This document shows, piece after piece, positions 27,386 to 37,248 of a stretch of DNA of 43,647 bases. The notes under the pieces were generated by a model that worked only from the letters and a program-made list of their open reading frames with translations, ran no database searches and was not told the origin of the DNA. The translations under genes were made by a program, and so were the position numbers. This DNA is from an uncultured Gammaproteobacteria bacterium. Its GTDB lineage: Bacteria; Pseudomonadota; Gammaproteobacteria; PS1; Pseudothioglobaceae. The DNA lies in the NCBI GenBank assembly GCA_902556205.1, contig CACDVH010000012.1, positions 1-43,647 of the forward strand. The letters run 5' to 3'. The number at the start of each line of letters is the position of its first letter. Positions within the stretch are counted from its first letter, which is position 1.

Positions 27386-28156
27386 CTAGGATTCAACAAA
27401 TGCTCGTTCAATGACAAAGTGGCCTGGATTAACATTTCGAGCTTCAATAAAACCTTTAGATTCTAAAATAGCGACAAAATCTTTGAGCATGCTTGGACTT
27501 CCACACATCATAAAGCGATCATCTTCCAGAGTTGGATGAGGCTGATCTAGGTCTAGGAATAACTTGCCACACTCCATTAATGTAGTCAAACGACCGTTGT
27601 TTTTATAAGGTTCGCGTGTTACTGTTGGATAATAAATGAGTTTCTCACGAACCATTTCGCCCAAATATTCATCATTTGGAAGAATATTTTCAATATAGTC
27701 GGAATAAGCTAATTCAGAGACCTCTCGAACGCCATGAGCTAAGATAATTTTTTCAAATTGATCATAAATTTCAGGGTCCTTAATAATACTCATAAAGGGT
27801 GCAAGGCCAGTTCCAGTGGCTAACAAATAAAGGAAGCGACCTGGAAGCATATTATCTGGCACAAGAGTTCCTGTTGAGCGTTTACCAACTAGAACCTCAT
27901 CACCTACTTGCAAGTTTTGTAGCTTCGAGGTGAGTGCCCCATCTTGAACTTTGATACTGAAGAATTCAAGTTCTGGCTCATGATTGGAGCTCGTGATGCT
28001 ATAGGCGCGCATTAAAGGACGCTCATCAGATGGCAGCCCAATCATTGTGAAATGACCATTCTTAAATCGATAGCCAGGATCTCGAGTAGTTCGAAAGCTA
28101 AACAAGTTATCGTTCCAATGATGAACATGTGTTACTCGCTCAGTCATTACTGACAT
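27386..28156 (-). CDS. fpr: Ferredoxin/flavodoxin-NADP reductase
   Basis: An FAD enzyme of 256 residues that exchanges electrons between NADPH and ferredoxin or flavodoxin. The FAD motif RAYSITSSNHEPELEFFSI is near residue 50, the NADP-binding GTGLAPFMSI near 113, and the C-terminus ends in FVIERAFVES, the tail typical of the bacterial subclass with a C-terminal extension. Its place just downstream of the cysI group on the same strand suggests it could feed electrons to the sulfite reductase; that link is inference. Confidence 0.95.
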   Translation of the reverse strand: MSVMTERVTHVHHWNDNLFSFRTTRDPGYRFKNGHFTMIGLPSDERPLMRAYSITSSNHEPELEFFSIKVQDGALTSKLQNLQVGDEVLVGKRSTGTLVPDNMLPGRFLYLLATGTGLAPFMSIIKDPEIYDQFEKIILAHGVREVSELAYSDYIENILPNDEYLGEMVREKLIYYPTVTREPYKNNGRLTTLMECGKLFLDLDQPHPTLEDDRFMMCGSPSMLKDFVAILESKGFIEARNVNPGHFVIERAFVES

Positions 28157-28212
28157 ATATACCTACCTTGAGTTATTAATTCTATTAACATATTTTTTGA
28201 AAAATCGACGAT

Positions 28213-28240
28213 ATTATACCCTTAATTAACTAGCCTAAGC
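28213..28240 (-). promoter_or_regulatory. -10 box and hairpin upstream of fpr
   Basis: A minus-strand TATAAT (28218-28213) lies 57 bases before the fpr ATG. A short hairpin CTAGC-CTAA-GCTAG (about 28229-28242) covers the place of the -35 region and has no T-tract after it. The hairpin could be a processing site or an operator between the DUF2061 gene and fpr. Confidence 0.35.
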
Positions 28241-28257
28241 TAGGCCACGATTGGATT

Positions 28258-28461
28258 TTAAACCCTTCCAAATGTAAACTTATTCCAAGCTCTCTCATGA
28301 AAATAATAAAGAACCATTTTGGTCATTACCTCAATAGAACCTATAGTTGCGGCTATAGCTATGCTGCCTGTAATTAGGTACGATATTAAAATCGTATCAC
28401 AAGAGGCAAGAACTCTCCAAGAGATTGATTTGCCGATAGATCTAGACTTATTTTCTTTCAT
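28258..28461 (-). CDS. DUF2061 small membrane protein
   Basis: A 67-residue protein with the DUF2061 pattern: basic N-terminus, SISWRVLASCDTILISYLITG, a hydrophobic centre, and the ending YYFHERAWNKFTFGR. One or two membrane helices are likely. The ATG at 28461 is preferred over a TTG four codons earlier because GGGGA lies in the right place before the ATG. DUF2061 genes are frequently next to cysteine and sulfate assimilation genes, and here it follows the DUF934 gene in the cysI group. Confidence 0.8.
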   Translation of the reverse strand: MKENKSRSIGKSISWRVLASCDTILISYLITGSIAIAATIGSIEVMTKMVLYYFHERAWNKFTFGRV

Positions 28462-28487
28462 CTTAATCCCCAATTATTGGCAAAAAA

Positions 28488-28928
28488 TTAATACTGTAAG
28501 TTAAGACCATTATTGTTTGCAGCTGCTTGGTAACACAGACTGAACCCATTGGAGTAGTCTTCTTCATTACTGCCCTTGTAAGACTCCAATAATTGATAGC
28601 TTGTAACGCCCGATCTAATCATAAATTGCAATTGATCAAGATGAGCATTGATGCCAATAATCTCTCCAACATATTTCCATCTTTTACTCAGCAAATAAGC
28701 TTGTGTGTATCCTCTTCCATCATCAAAATTACTAAAGTCTAGGGCAATTAAGTCAATTAAATCAAGCTGATTTTGAATTAAATAAACATCGTCTCCAGGT
28801 TCCAAAATTAATCCAACACCAAGATTTGCTAACCTTTCAAAACCCTCAATCCACTCAGCAAAGGTCACAAGTTCAATTGATTCATAATCTTTATTTATTA
28901 AAGTAGTAGGGTTTTCAATCTCAACCAT
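28488..28928 (-). CDS. DUF934 protein of the sulfite reductase operon
   Basis: A 146-residue protein with the DUF934 core: DVYLIQNQLDLIDLIALDFSN-like stretch (abbreviated), then the DFSNFDDGRGYTQAYLL motif and a FMIRSGVTSYQL stretch. It starts at ATG 28928 behind GGAG and overlaps the cysI end by 8 bases. The same frame is open further upstream to 29051, but that part lies inside cysI and is not likely to be used. DUF934 genes accompany cysI in many Proteobacteria (for example Pseudomonas) and are thought to assist sulfite reduction. Confidence 0.9.
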   Translation of the reverse strand: MVEIENPTTLINKDYESIELVTFAEWIEGFERLANLGVGLILEPGDDVYLIQNQLDLIDLIALDFSNFDDGRGYTQAYLLSKRWKYVGEIIGINAHLDQLQFMIRSGVTSYQLLESYKGSNEEDYSNGFSLCYQAAANNNGLNLQY

Positions 28929-30558
28929 ATACCTTCTCCTTAAATGGCTCAATTCCAATTCTTTTAAAAACATCTGTAAACTTTTCTTCACTCTTGCGAT
29001 TATCAATAAATACATTAACAATATTTTCAACAGCATCAACAACTGTTTCACTGCTCACCGATGGTCCTAATTTTTTACCTATATTGGTTTCATGAAGAGT
29101 CTCACCAGCAAGAGTAATTTGATAATATTCTTCTCCATTTTTTTGCATCCCAAGTAAACCGATATCTGCGATATGGTGATGTGCACATGAATTCTCACAG
29201 CCAGAAATATTTATATTTAAATCACCAATATCTAATAATTTATTCATCTCATTAAACCTCTCTTGGACTCTAGTAGCTATCGGAATAGAAACAGCTTTAG
29301 CTAAATCACAGTAATCTCTTCCAGGACAAGCAACAATCTGAGCAAGTGTGCCTTGATGAGGACTATCTAAGTCATTCTCTTCCAATGATTTCCATAAATC
29401 AAAAACTTCATCTTTTCTAACGAAAGGAAAAACAATTGTTTGTCTTTTAGTAGTTCTGATTTCGCTAGAGCTATATTGATCACCAAGTTTTGCAAGGATT
29501 CTCATCTGCTCTGAAGTCGCATCGCCAGGAGCTGAACCTAATTTTGTGAGTGAAATAGTGACAATGCTATAGCCAGATACCTTATGACTTCGAACGTTAT
29601 TTTTCTTCCAAATACTATAATTAAAATCGACCTCATCCCTAAACCCTTTAAGATTAATTGGATCAATTGGAAGTTCGAAATCTTCTTTTAAACTCTGTAG
29701 CTCCTTCAGATTTAATTTAAGTTCTGGATCATTTTTGGTCTGCTGCCAGTCCTCATCTACCAATCTAGAGAATTCAGCTGCACCTAACTCACGTACCAAA
29801 AATTTTATTCGAAGCTTCTTTTGGTGATCTCGTCTTCCCTTAAGGTTATAAATTCTCATGGCAGACTCAAGATAACTGAGAATATCCTCAATGGGAACAA
29901 AAGACGCAGTTTCAGGACCAATCATAGCAGCAGCTCCTAATCCACCGCCAACATAAACACTAAAGCCTAGCTCACCTTTTTTGTTTTTAACGAGCCTCAA
30001 GCCTAAATCATGAATCCTCAAGGCAGTTTCATCAAGCTTAGCTCCATTAATAGCAATTTTAAATTTGCCTGGGAGCCATGAGAATTCTGGGTGAAGATTG
30101 AACCAACGCCTAATCAACTCACAATATGGTCTTGCATCTTCAATCTCTCCCTCAGTCAAACCCGATAATGGGTCCGCAGTAATATTACGAGTAGCTTTGC
30201 CACTAGTTTGAATCGCATGAAGACCGACATCAGTCAAATCGCGAAGCAGATTAGCTATTTCTGGGAGTTGTATCCAATTGAATTGAATATTTTGTCTCGT
30301 TGTGAAATGCCCAAATCCTCTATCATATTTGTCGGCAACATCTGCAAGTGCTCTAAGTTGATTTGAACTTAAGATTCCATAGGGGATAGCAACTCTTAAC
30401 ATATGCGCATGAAGCTCCATGTAAAGGCCATTTCTGAGTCTTAAACTTCTAAACTTATCCTCATCTAATTCACCTGACAAATAACGGTTTAGTTGCTTCT
30501 CAAACTGATCAACACGCTCTACTAAAAACTGAGTATCTTTTTCGCTATATTTGTACAT
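28921..30558 (-). CDS. cysI: Assimilatory sulfite (or nitrite) reductase, CysI type
   Basis: A siroheme and [4Fe-4S] enzyme of 545 residues that reduces sulfite to sulfide with six electrons. Two ferrodoxin-like half domains are present. The substrate-binding HFTTRQNIQFNW segment is near residue 83, and the cluster cysteines are ACPGRDYC near residue 407 and SGCENSCAHHH near 442. It resembles the Pseudomonas-type CysI that occurs with DUF934. A nitrite-reducing role cannot be excluded from sequence alone. No cysH lies beside it, and a divergent Lrp/AsnC regulator is 143 bases upstream. Confidence 0.92.
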   Translation of the reverse strand: MYKYSEKDTQFLVERVDQFEKQLNRYLSGELDEDKFRSLRLRNGLYMELHAHMLRVAIPYGILSSNQLRALADVADKYDRGFGHFTTRQNIQFNWIQLPEIANLLRDLTDVGLHAIQTSGKATRNITADPLSGLTEGEIEDARPYCELIRRWFNLHPEFSWLPGKFKIAINGAKLDETALRIHDLGLRLVKNKKGELGFSVYVGGGLGAAAMIGPETASFVPIEDILSYLESAMRIYNLKGRRDHQKKLRIKFLVRELGAAEFSRLVDEDWQQTKNDPELKLNLKELQSLKEDFELPIDPINLKGFRDEVDFNYSIWKKNNVRSHKVSGYSIVTISLTKLGSAPGDATSEQMRILAKLGDQYSSSEIRTTKRQTIVFPFVRKDEVFDLWKSLEENDLDSPHQGTLAQIVACPGRDYCDLAKAVSIPIATRVQERFNEMNKLLDIGDLNINISGCENSCAHHHIADIGLLGMQKNGEEYYQITLAGETLHETNIGKKLGPSVSSETVVDAVENIVNVFIDNRKSEEKFTDVFKRIGIEPFKEKVYG

Positions 30559-30701
30559 TCCAAAAGTATTCTTAAATATTGTCGAAATTATAGTAAAATA
30601 TTCTAAATAAATTATTTATTAAACATAAAAAAGAAATTTGTTCTAATTAATTTTTAAAAAGAAGAAAAATATTATCGTTTTACCTTTTTTTACATAAGAT
30701 T

Positions 30702-31172
30702 ATGGATGCTATTGATATTAAACTATTGAAACTTCTTCAGCATAATGCTGAACTAACAATTCAGGAGTTATCCGCTGAAGTGCATCTATCGACTACCCCC
30801 TGCTGGAAAAGAATTAATCAATTAAAGGACAATGGATATATTAGTAAAACGGTAGCACTTGTCGATAGAAAAAGAGTTAATTCTAATGTCACCGCTATGG
30901 TGGCTGTCACAGTTACAAATCACAACCAAGAAAGAATTAAGCTTTTTTCTAAAATCATTAAAGAGATACCTGAGGTTATTGAGTGTTATCGTATGAGTGG
31001 AGAGACAGATTATCTTCTTAAAGTGGTAGTCAGTGATATCGAAAGCTATGATATTTTTTATAAAAACTTAATTGAAAAGGTTCAATTCCTTAAGGTGACC
31101 TCAAATTTTGCTATTGAAGAGATTAAGAGTACAACTGAAATACCACTAACGCAAATGGACGCAAGTACTTAA
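30702..31172 (+). CDS. Lrp/AsnC family transcriptional regulator
   Basis: A 156-residue DNA-binding protein: an N-terminal winged helix (MDAIDIKLLKLLQHNAELTI, then STTPCWKRINQLKDNGYI as the recognition region) and a C-terminal RAM ligand-binding domain (VTNHNQERIKLF, then ECYRMSGETDYLLKVVV near residue 91). It is divergent from cysI, and in such layouts the regulator often controls the neighbour, so control of the sulfite reductase genes is plausible. It converges with the TSUP gene with 3 bases between the stop codons. Confidence 0.93.
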   Translation: MDAIDIKLLKLLQHNAELTIQELSAEVHLSTTPCWKRINQLKDNGYISKTVALVDRKRVNSNVTAMVAVTVTNHNQERIKLFSKIIKEIPEVIECYRMSGETDYLLKVVVSDIESYDIFYKNLIEKVQFLKVTSNFAIEEIKSTTEIPLTQMDAST

Positions 31173-31175
31173 ATC

Positions 31176-31916
31176 CTAGGAAAAGATTAATACTTTTGAC
31201 AATCCAGCTAGGCAGATTAAAATCAAAACACCCCCCATCCATCTTTTGAATTGAATGTCGTTTTCAATGATCCGATCATGTACCTTCAGACCTATAAAAT
31301 GGCCCAGAGCTGCAACGGGTATTAACATTAGAGAGAACTGCCAGTTGATATAGACACCGACAATTATAAATGCGCTCATCTTTATAGTGACCAGTAAAAA
31401 CCATAAAACAAAAAGAGTGTTACGAAGCTTTTTAATATCAATATTCTGCATGTAAACGGCCACTAAAAGCGGCGCACCATTCAGTGATGTTCCTGAGATA
31501 TAGCCCCCTAAGATTAGGAGTACTCGACTCACCCACCCTTCACGAGAAGCAATATTAAAATTCATCGCCCATGTCAATGCATAAAAAGAAGTTATTGAAT
31601 AGACTATTAATGTCATTACTGTTGGAGGCAGACTAATTAGACCAATGACTCCAATTATTTTTGAGGGGAGGATCCATGGCAGTGATTTTTTTAAATAATT
31701 CCAATCAATAGCGTTTAATGCTTTAACTAGGGCTATGGCAGAGAAAAAAAGTAAATGAATACCTATTATGGGGAGCCAGTCAATTGGTGAGCCACCTACT
31801 AGCATCAGAAGAGGAAGGCCTAGAACCGCTCCACCAAATCCAAGCCCAGTTCTCACAAAGCCTATCCATACAAAAATGAGTGAAATAATGGCGAGTTCAA
31901 GTGAAGAAAATACCAT
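31176..31916 (-). CDS. TSUP (TauE/SafE) family anion exporter
   Basis: A 246-residue membrane protein with about seven to eight helices. The repeat signatures of the TauE/SafE family are seen near residue 20 (GFVRTGLGFGGAVLGLPLLM) and near residue 137 (GGYISGTSLNGAPLLVAVYM). Members move sulfite, sulfoacetate, thiosulfate or other organic anions. Given the sat-apr and cysI genes in the window, sulfite or thiosulfate is a reasonable guess. Its upstream region overlaps the end of glmM and holds the paired GTAATTAC repeats. Confidence 0.88.
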   Translation of the reverse strand: MVFSSLELAIISLIFVWIGFVRTGLGFGGAVLGLPLLMLVGGSPIDWLPIIGIHLLFFSAIALVKALNAIDWNYLKKSLPWILPSKIIGVIGLISLPPTVMTLIVYSITSFYALTWAMNFNIASREGWVSRVLLILGGYISGTSLNGAPLLVAVYMQNIDIKKLRNTLFVLWFLLVTIKMSAFIIVGVYINWQFSLMLIPVAALGHFIGLKVHDRIIENDIQFKRWMGGVLILICLAGLSKVLIFS

Positions 31917-31949
31917 AATATCGAAGGATGCCTTATGGGATATAATATT

Positions 31950-31968
31950 GTAATTACTTTGTAATTAC
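31950..31968. promoter_or_regulatory. Paired palindromes upstream of the TSUP exporter gene
   Basis: GTAATTAC occurs twice (31950-31957 and 31961-31968), an 11-base step that is one helical turn, and each copy is itself palindromic. The pair lies 34 bases ahead of the exporter ATG and includes the glmM stop codon. It has the look of an operator. Confidence 0.4.
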
Positions 31969-33299
31969 ATTGATTTGATAATCTCTGCCAATTCCTCTGC
32001 AGAATTCATAGCTAGGTCATAATGAGCACTTTCTACCATTACTCTAATGAGCGGCTCTGTGCCTGATTCTCTCACTAAAATACGGCCAGTATCTGCTAAT
32101 TTTGATTCAATCTTATCAATGGCTTGAGTTAATTTTTTATCACTTTGAAGATTAATCTTTGTTTCCGTTCTCACATTAATCAATACTTGTGGGTATTTTT
32201 TCATTACACTTTTAAGCTCTAATAAGCTTTTGCCTGACTTAGCCATAACCTCTAAGACTTGCAGTGCAGCTATAATGCCATCCCCAGAGGTTGATTTATT
32301 GAGACAGATAATATGTCCGGACCCCTCACCACCAAGTTCTGCTTTGTTTTCAATTAATTGATCCATAACGTTTCTATCGCCAACATCTGCCTCGATAAAT
32401 TTAACGCCTATCTCTGAGAAAGCCAATCGGATTCCTAAGTTAGTCATCTTAGTCCCCACCACTGTATTTGATTTTAAATCACCATTTTCTTTCCAGGCGT
32501 TGGCAATGATATAAACTAGTTCATCGCCATCTACTCTCTCACCCTTATGATCAACCATGATGAGTCGATCCCCATCTCCATCAAAGGCAATTCCAAGATC
32601 TGCTTTATTTTCTAGCACCTCCCTTTGAAGATGTTTTGTATCAGTTGCACCGCATTCGTGATTAATGTTGTAGCCATCTGGTGAATTATTGATCATGGTC
32701 ACTGAAGCGCCTAACTCAGTAAAGACGTCTTCTGCAATATGATAGGTAGCTCCATTCGCGCAATCAATGATAATTTTTAGGGTTGATAGCCTGCAAGACT
32801 TATCAAATGTAGACTTACAAAATTCTATGTACCTTCCTAGAGCTTGTTCATAGCGCCTTGCTTTTCCTATTGATGATGAATCTACACTAGTCATCGGCAT
32901 TGAAATCTTTTTTTCAATTGCTTTTTGAGTTTTATCACTCAACTTCACGCCCTTGCTAGAAAAAAACTTAACTCCATTATCTTGATAAGGATTGTGTGAT
33001 GCACTAATCACAACTCCTGCAGTCGCACCAAATGCCTGAGTTAGATAGGCAATGGCTGGAGATGGCATGGGTCCAAGCATGCCTACATTAACGCCAGCCG
33101 ATAAAAAACCAGCCTCAAGAGCAGATTCGAATAGATAACCCGAAACTCGAGTATCCTTGCCAATAATGACACTTGCATTTTCATTTTGCTCTTTCAAAAC
33201 TGAGCCGACTGCCCATCCAACTTTTAATAGGATATCAGCTGTTATGGGAGATTTACCAACTTCACCACGAATACCATCAGTTCCAAAAAAATTACTCAA
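31965..33299 (-). CDS. glmM: Phosphoglucosamine mutase
   Basis: The enzyme converts glucosamine 6-phosphate to the 1-phosphate for UDP-GlcNAc, feeding peptidoglycan and lipopolysaccharide. The 444-residue protein has the active-site serine in [15 protein letters not shown] near residue 102, the metal loop DGDGDR near 242, and the sugar-binding GEGSGH near 327. The phosphate loop [12 protein letters not shown] is at the C-terminus. It is the third gene of ftsH-folP-glmM, the same order as in E. coli, with 2 bases between it and folP. Confidence 0.97.
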   Translation of the reverse strand: MSNFFGTDGIRGEVGKSPITADILLKVGWAVGSVLKEQNENASVIIGKDTRVSGYLFESALEAGFLSAGVNVGMLGPMPSPAIAYLTQAFGATAGVVISASHNPYQDNGVKFFSSKGVKLSDKTQKAIEKKISMPMTSVDSSSIGKARRYEQALGRYIEFCKSTFDKSCRLSTLKIIIDCANGATYHIAEDVFTELGASVTMINNSPDGYNINHECGATDTKHLQREVLENKADLGIAFDGDGDRLIMVDHKGERVDGDELVYIIANAWKENGDLKSNTVVGTKMTNLGIRLAFSEIGVKFIEADVGDRNVMDQLIENKAELGGEGSGHIICLNKSTSGDGIIAALQVLEVMAKSGKSLLELKSVMKKYPQVLINVRTETKINLQSDKKLTQAIDKIESKLADTGRILVRESGTEPLIRVMVESAHYDLAMNSAEELAEIIKSM

Positions 33300-33301
33300 A
33301 A

Positions 33302-34111
33302 CTACTCCCTAAAATTTTTAATTTGTTGCCATACTTTTAAAGCGTCATTTGTTTCTGCAACATCATGCACTCGAATAATATTGGCTCCGTTCTCAACAGC
33401 AATCAATGCCGCTGTGACACTCCCAATCATTCTCGAATCAACGTCCTTGTCACCAAGCAAGGTGCCTATCATTGATTTTCTTGAAAGTCCGGCCAAAATA
33501 GATACGCCAAACTCATGAAACTCTGAGAGATTCTTAAGCAAAGCTATATTATGTCCTAAATTCTTTCCAAAACCAAATCCAGGATCCAAAGTTATTGAGC
33601 TTAGCTCTATTCCAGATTCTTGACACGCATTAATTCTTTCTTTAAAAAAACTCTTAATGTCCTCTACAACATCAGCATAACTTGGGTTATTTTGCATTGT
33701 TCTAGGGTTGCCCTGCATATGCATCAGACAAATATCAACTTTAAGTTTTGCTGCCATTTCCAGCGCACCTTCTGCCCTAAGCGCATTGACATCATTAATA
33801 ATAAGTGCTCCAGATGAAATAGCTTGCTCCATTACTTCAGGTTTTGAAGTATCTATTGAGATAGGAACATTAATTTCATTTTTGAGAGCTTCAATGACAG
33901 GAATGACTCTCTTGAGTTCATCATTCACGCTAACAGCTGATGCCCCAGGACGGGTAGACTCACCGCCAATATCGATTATGCCAGCACCATTTTCCACCAT
34001 CGATTTAGCTTGTTCAATCGCTAAATCTGAGTCAAAAAATTTACCGCCATCAGAAAAAGAATCGGGTGTTACATTGAGAACACCCATAATGATTGGCTGG
34101 CTAGGATTCAT
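33302..34111 (-). CDS. folP: Dihydropteroate synthase
   Basis: FolP condenses p-aminobenzoate with dihydropterin pyrophosphate in folate synthesis and is the sulfonamide target. The 269-residue protein has the family signatures [14 protein letters not shown] at residues 10-23, [11 protein letters not shown] near 47-57, and DPGFGFGKN near 179. It lies 12 bases after ftsH and 2 bases before glmM. Confidence 0.98.
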   Translation of the reverse strand: MNPSQPIIMGVLNVTPDSFSDGGKFFDSDLAIEQAKSMVENGAGIIDIGGESTRPGASAVSVNDELKRVIPVIEALKNEINVPISIDTSKPEVMEQAISSGALIINDVNALRAEGALEMAAKLKVDICLMHMQGNPRTMQNNPSYADVVEDIKSFFKERINACQESGIELSSITLDPGFGFGKNLGHNIALLKNLSEFHEFGVSILAGLSRKSMIGTLLGDKDVDSRMIGSVTAALIAVENGANIIRVHDVAETNDALKVWQQIKNFRE

Positions 34112-34123
34112 TTATAGAGCAAT

Positions 34124-36052
34124 TTATGCAAACTGCTCTGTACCACCACCATCAGCATCAGTTTTTGTATCAGATGAAGATTTTGAGCTCTTTGAATCTT
34201 TACCTCCAGTTCCCAGCTCAGACGAAACCTCATCAGAATCTATAACTTCTGCTGCTTCCCTCATAGGGATTCTAGCCATTAAGTCATCAATCTGATTAGT
34301 GTCAATTGTTTCAAACTCAACTAATGCAGCAGCCATTGCATCAAGAATATCTCTGTTATCTTTAATAATCTTATAGGCTGCAGAATAATTCGTGTCTATG
34401 ATTTTTCGAATTTCACTATCAACTTTAGTAAACGTTTCATCTGAAATATGCTTATGCTTTGTAACTTGACGGCCGAGGAAAACCTCACCTTCATCCTCTC
34501 CATAAGCCATAGGCCCCATAACGCTTGACATACCCCAAAGTTTAACCATTTTATGTGCTATTTCAGTAGCACGCTCTATGTCATTACTTGCGCCAGTAGT
34601 CACCGCATCCTCACCATAAACTAATTCTTCTGCAATTCGCCCACCAAATAACGAAGCAACTTGTGAATTGAGTTTGCGTTTTGAGATACTGTAACTATCT
34701 TTTTCAGGAAGGAACATCGTTACGCCTAAAGCTCTTCCTCTTGGAATAATACTAACCTTATAGACTGGATCATGCTCAGGCATTAAACGCCCAACAATAG
34801 CGTGTCCAGCCTCATGATAGGCTGTCATTTCCTTCTCAGAAGCATCCATCACCATGCCTTTTCGCTCAGCACCCATCATGATTTTATCCTTGGCCTTCTC
34901 AAACTCTCTCATACCAACAAGCTTCTTGCTGAAGCGAGCAGCAATTAATGCCGCTTCATTCGCAAGATTAGCTAAATCGGCACCCGAGAATCCTGGAGTA
35001 CCTCTAGCAATATCCATTGACTTAACATTCTTTGCAATGGGAAGTTTTCTCATGTGAACTTTTAAGATTGCATCGCGTCCATTAATATCAGGAAGTCCAA
35101 CAGTAACTGTCCTATCAAACCTTCCAGGTCTTAAAAGTGCTGGATCGAGAACATCAGGACGGTTTGTAGCCGCAACTACAATAATTCCCTCCGACCCTTC
35201 AAAGCCATCCATTTCAACTAGCATCTGATTGAGTGTTTGTTCGCGCTCGTCATGACCACCACCCATTCCTGCTCCACGCTGACGTCCAACAGCATCAATC
35301 TCATCAATAAATATAATACAAGGCGCATTTTTCTTCGCTTGGTCAAACATGTCTCTCACACGTGAAGCACCTACACCAACAAACATCTCCACAAAGTCCG
35401 AACCAGAAATAAAGAAGAATGGAACATCTGCCTCACCCGCAACCGCCTTGGCAAGCAAGGTTTTTCCTGTTCCTGGAGGACCAACCATCAATACGCCCTT
35501 AGGAATCTTTCCACCTACCTTTGTAAATTTACTGGGGTCAGATAGGAAGTCGACTAACTCCCCAACCTCTTCTTTTGCCTCTTCTACACCAGCAACATCT
35601 TCAAAGGTTACATGTGATTCGTCCTTTGTAATTAAACGTGCTTTAGATTTACCAAATGACATTGGGTTTTTGCCACCCATTGCTCCTCCAGCACCTCGCA
35701 TCGTATACATAATGACACCAATAAGAAGAAGTATTGGTGCTAAAGATATGATTAATTGTTTTACAAAACTCTCTTTGGCTGGAGGTGTCGCTTGAACTGA
35801 AACACCATTATTTAAAAGGTCTCCCATTAAGCCAAGATCACCCGGGCTGTACGTTTCGAACTTTTCACCCAATGAAGTGACGCCGCTGATATTACTACCT
35901 GCTATTGTTACGCTTGAAACGTTGCCTTGCTTAACATTTTGAATGAATTGCGAATAGCTAATGTCATTGGATTCACTGGTTACATTGAACTGCCCAAAAA
36001 GTGAGGCGAGCACACTTCCCAAGACCAACCATAGTAAAATATTTTTATACAT
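34124..36052 (-). CDS. ftsH: ATP-dependent zinc metalloprotease FtsH
   Basis: A membrane-bound AAA+ protease that removes misfolded membrane proteins and regulatory proteins. The 642-residue chain has an N-terminal membrane helix at residues 4-22, a periplasmic domain, and a second helix near 105-122. The AAA module has Walker A GPPGTGKT near 192, Walker B IIFIDEID near 248 and the second region of homology ([19 protein letters not shown]). The zinc site HEAGH is near 415. The C-terminal 40 residues are Ser/Asp-rich and probably disordered. It leads the ftsH-folP-glmM operon; rrmJ is not adjacent. Confidence 0.98.
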   Translation of the reverse strand: MYKNILLWLVLGSVLASLFGQFNVTSESNDISYSQFIQNVKQGNVSSVTIAGSNISGVTSLGEKFETYSPGDLGLMGDLLNNGVSVQATPPAKESFVKQLIISLAPILLLIGVIMYTMRGAGGAMGGKNPMSFGKSKARLITKDESHVTFEDVAGVEEAKEEVGELVDFLSDPSKFTKVGGKIPKGVLMVGPPGTGKTLLAKAVAGEADVPFFFISGSDFVEMFVGVGASRVRDMFDQAKKNAPCIIFIDEIDAVGRQRGAGMGGGHDEREQTLNQMLVEMDGFEGSEGIIVVAATNRPDVLDPALLRPGRFDRTVTVGLPDINGRDAILKVHMRKLPIAKNVKSMDIARGTPGFSGADLANLANEAALIAARFSKKLVGMREFEKAKDKIMMGAERKGMVMDASEKEMTAYHEAGHAIVGRLMPEHDPVYKVSIIPRGRALGVTMFLPEKDSYSISKRKLNSQVASLFGGRIAEELVYGEDAVTTGASNDIERATEIAHKMVKLWGMSSVMGPMAYGEDEGEVFLGRQVTKHKHISDETFTKVDSEIRKIIDTNYSAAYKIIKDNRDILDAMAAALVEFETIDTNQIDDLMARIPMREAAEVIDSDEVSSELGTGGKDSKSSKSSSDTKTDADGGGTEQFA

Positions 36053-36106
36053 ATAATTAAATTTAACCTAAATTAGAAAGGTAAATATACCCTATTGATT
36101 TCATAT

Positions 36107-36133
36107 ATATAGGGTTTGATAGCATTTTTCAAG
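36107..36133 (-). promoter_or_regulatory. Candidate sigma-32 heat-shock promoter of ftsH
   Basis: On the minus strand CTTGAAA (36133-36127), 12 bases and CCCTATAT (36114-36107) resemble the sigma-32 consensus CTTGAAA with CCCCATNT. The site lies 55-80 bases ahead of the ftsH start. The spacer is one base short of the usual 13. E. coli ftsH is known to be heat-inducible. Confidence 0.5.
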
Positions 36134-36225
36134 GTTTAATCACTATTTTTTTTAACTATGACATAATGAGATACACAAATATAAAATCTGCCTCAGATTC
36201 AACACTTTAAAAATTTTGTAGACAC

Positions 36226-37248
36226 ATGAACATTAAACCTGAACAACTTCAAAACTCTCTATCTAATCAATTAGCTTCAACTTATTTTGCTTTTGGAGCA
36301 GAAATACTCCTCGTTGAACAATCATTATCAATGATTAAAGGTATTGCAAGAGAAAATGGCTTTAATGAACGATTTAGGTTTGATATTGATGGAAATTTCT
36401 CTTGGGATAGCATTATTAGCTTGATTTCTAGCCCATCTCTCTTTGCAGAAAAAAGAATAATTGAATGCAGGTTTACCACAGGAAAGATTGGGGTAAAGGG
36501 CTCAAAAGCACTCACTGAAATTTTGCAAACTCTTCCAGATGACATTCTATTAATAATCTCCTCAGGAAAACTGGAGATGGCTCAACAAAAAAGTAAGTGG
36601 TTTAAAACTTTAGATAAAAAGGGAATCATCATTCAGCATTGGGAAGTTCAAAGCAACCAACTGGTTGGATGGATTACAAGAAACATGTCCCAACTCGGTC
36701 TTGACTCGAATATTGAAGTAGCTAATGCAATAGCTTACTGCACTGAAGGCAATCTTCTAGCTTCAATGCAAGAGATTCAGAAACTAAAAATTGCCTATCC
36801 TGATGGCAAAATTAATCTTAGGGAATATCTTAATCAAATTGATCAGCAGTCTCAATATTCTGTTTTTGGAATGATTGATTCTGCCCTTCAAGGAGACACT
36901 GACAAGGTGAATAAAGTTTTTAACTCTCTTATTGATGACTCTACCCCTCCAGTCATATTAGTATCTTCCCTTTATAGAGAAATAAAAAATTTAGTTAATA
37001 TGTCGATTGAGCTCAAAACAAATCAAACGATTGAGTCGATTCTCAATAATCATCGAGTATGGCAAAAACGAAAACCACTTATATCCAATGCACTCAAAAA
37101 GCATAGCTACCAAAAGCTTCAAAAGCTTCTTTTAAGGCTGGGTCGTATTGACCGCTCTCTTAAAGGTATGGATAATCTTGACGTTTATGATGAACTGCAA
37201 AATATAGCAATCGCATTATCTGGAAAAAACAATGGACTCAATAGCTAA
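36226..37248 (+). CDS. holA: DNA polymerase III subunit delta
   Basis: The delta subunit opens the sliding clamp within the clamp loader. The 340-residue protein has a divergent AAA-like N-terminal part ([20 protein letters not shown], residues 20-39), a RIIECRF strand near 78, a [10 protein letters not shown] segment near 107 and the C-terminal collar domain ending [20 protein letters not shown], which is diagnostic for HolA. It overlaps proA by 17 bases. In E. coli lptE and nadD are its neighbours; here it is joined to proA. Confidence 0.92.
   Translation: MNIKPEQLQNSLSNQLASTYFAFGAEILLVEQSLSMIKGIARENGFNERFRFDIDGNFSWDSIISLISSPSLFAEKRIIECRFTTGKIGVKGSKALTEILQTLPDDILLIISSGKLEMAQQKSKWFKTLDKKGIIIQHWEVQSNQLVGWITRNMSQLGLDSNIEVANAIAYCTEGNLLASMQEIQKLKIAYPDGKINLREYLNQIDQQSQYSVFGMIDSALQGDTDKVNKVFNSLIDDSTPPVILVSSLYREIKNLVNMSIELKTNQTIESILNNHRVWQKRKPLISNALKKHSYQKLQKLLLRLGRIDRSLKGMDNLDVYDELQNIAIALSGKNNGLNS

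Noticed and set aside
28929-29051. N-terminal extension of the DUF934 gene by 41 codons
   Set aside because: The extension lies wholly inside cysI, is low in complexity, and the internal ATG at 28928 has a proper GGAG box and the usual short overlap.
30601-30622. AT-only palindrome between cysI and the Lrp/AsnC gene as a firm operator
   Set aside because: AATAAAT-T-ATTTATT is expected often by chance in such AT-rich intergenic DNA, so it is mentioned only as a possibility and not listed as a feature.
33708-34295. A 195-codon plus-strand frame opposite folP and ftsH
   Set aside because: It is antisense to two well-conserved genes, crosses their junction, and has no family resemblance or Shine-Dalgarno.
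35349-35795. A 148-codon plus-strand frame opposite ftsH
   Set aside because: It mirrors the conserved AAA domain codons of ftsH; the composition is that of a reverse-strand shadow.
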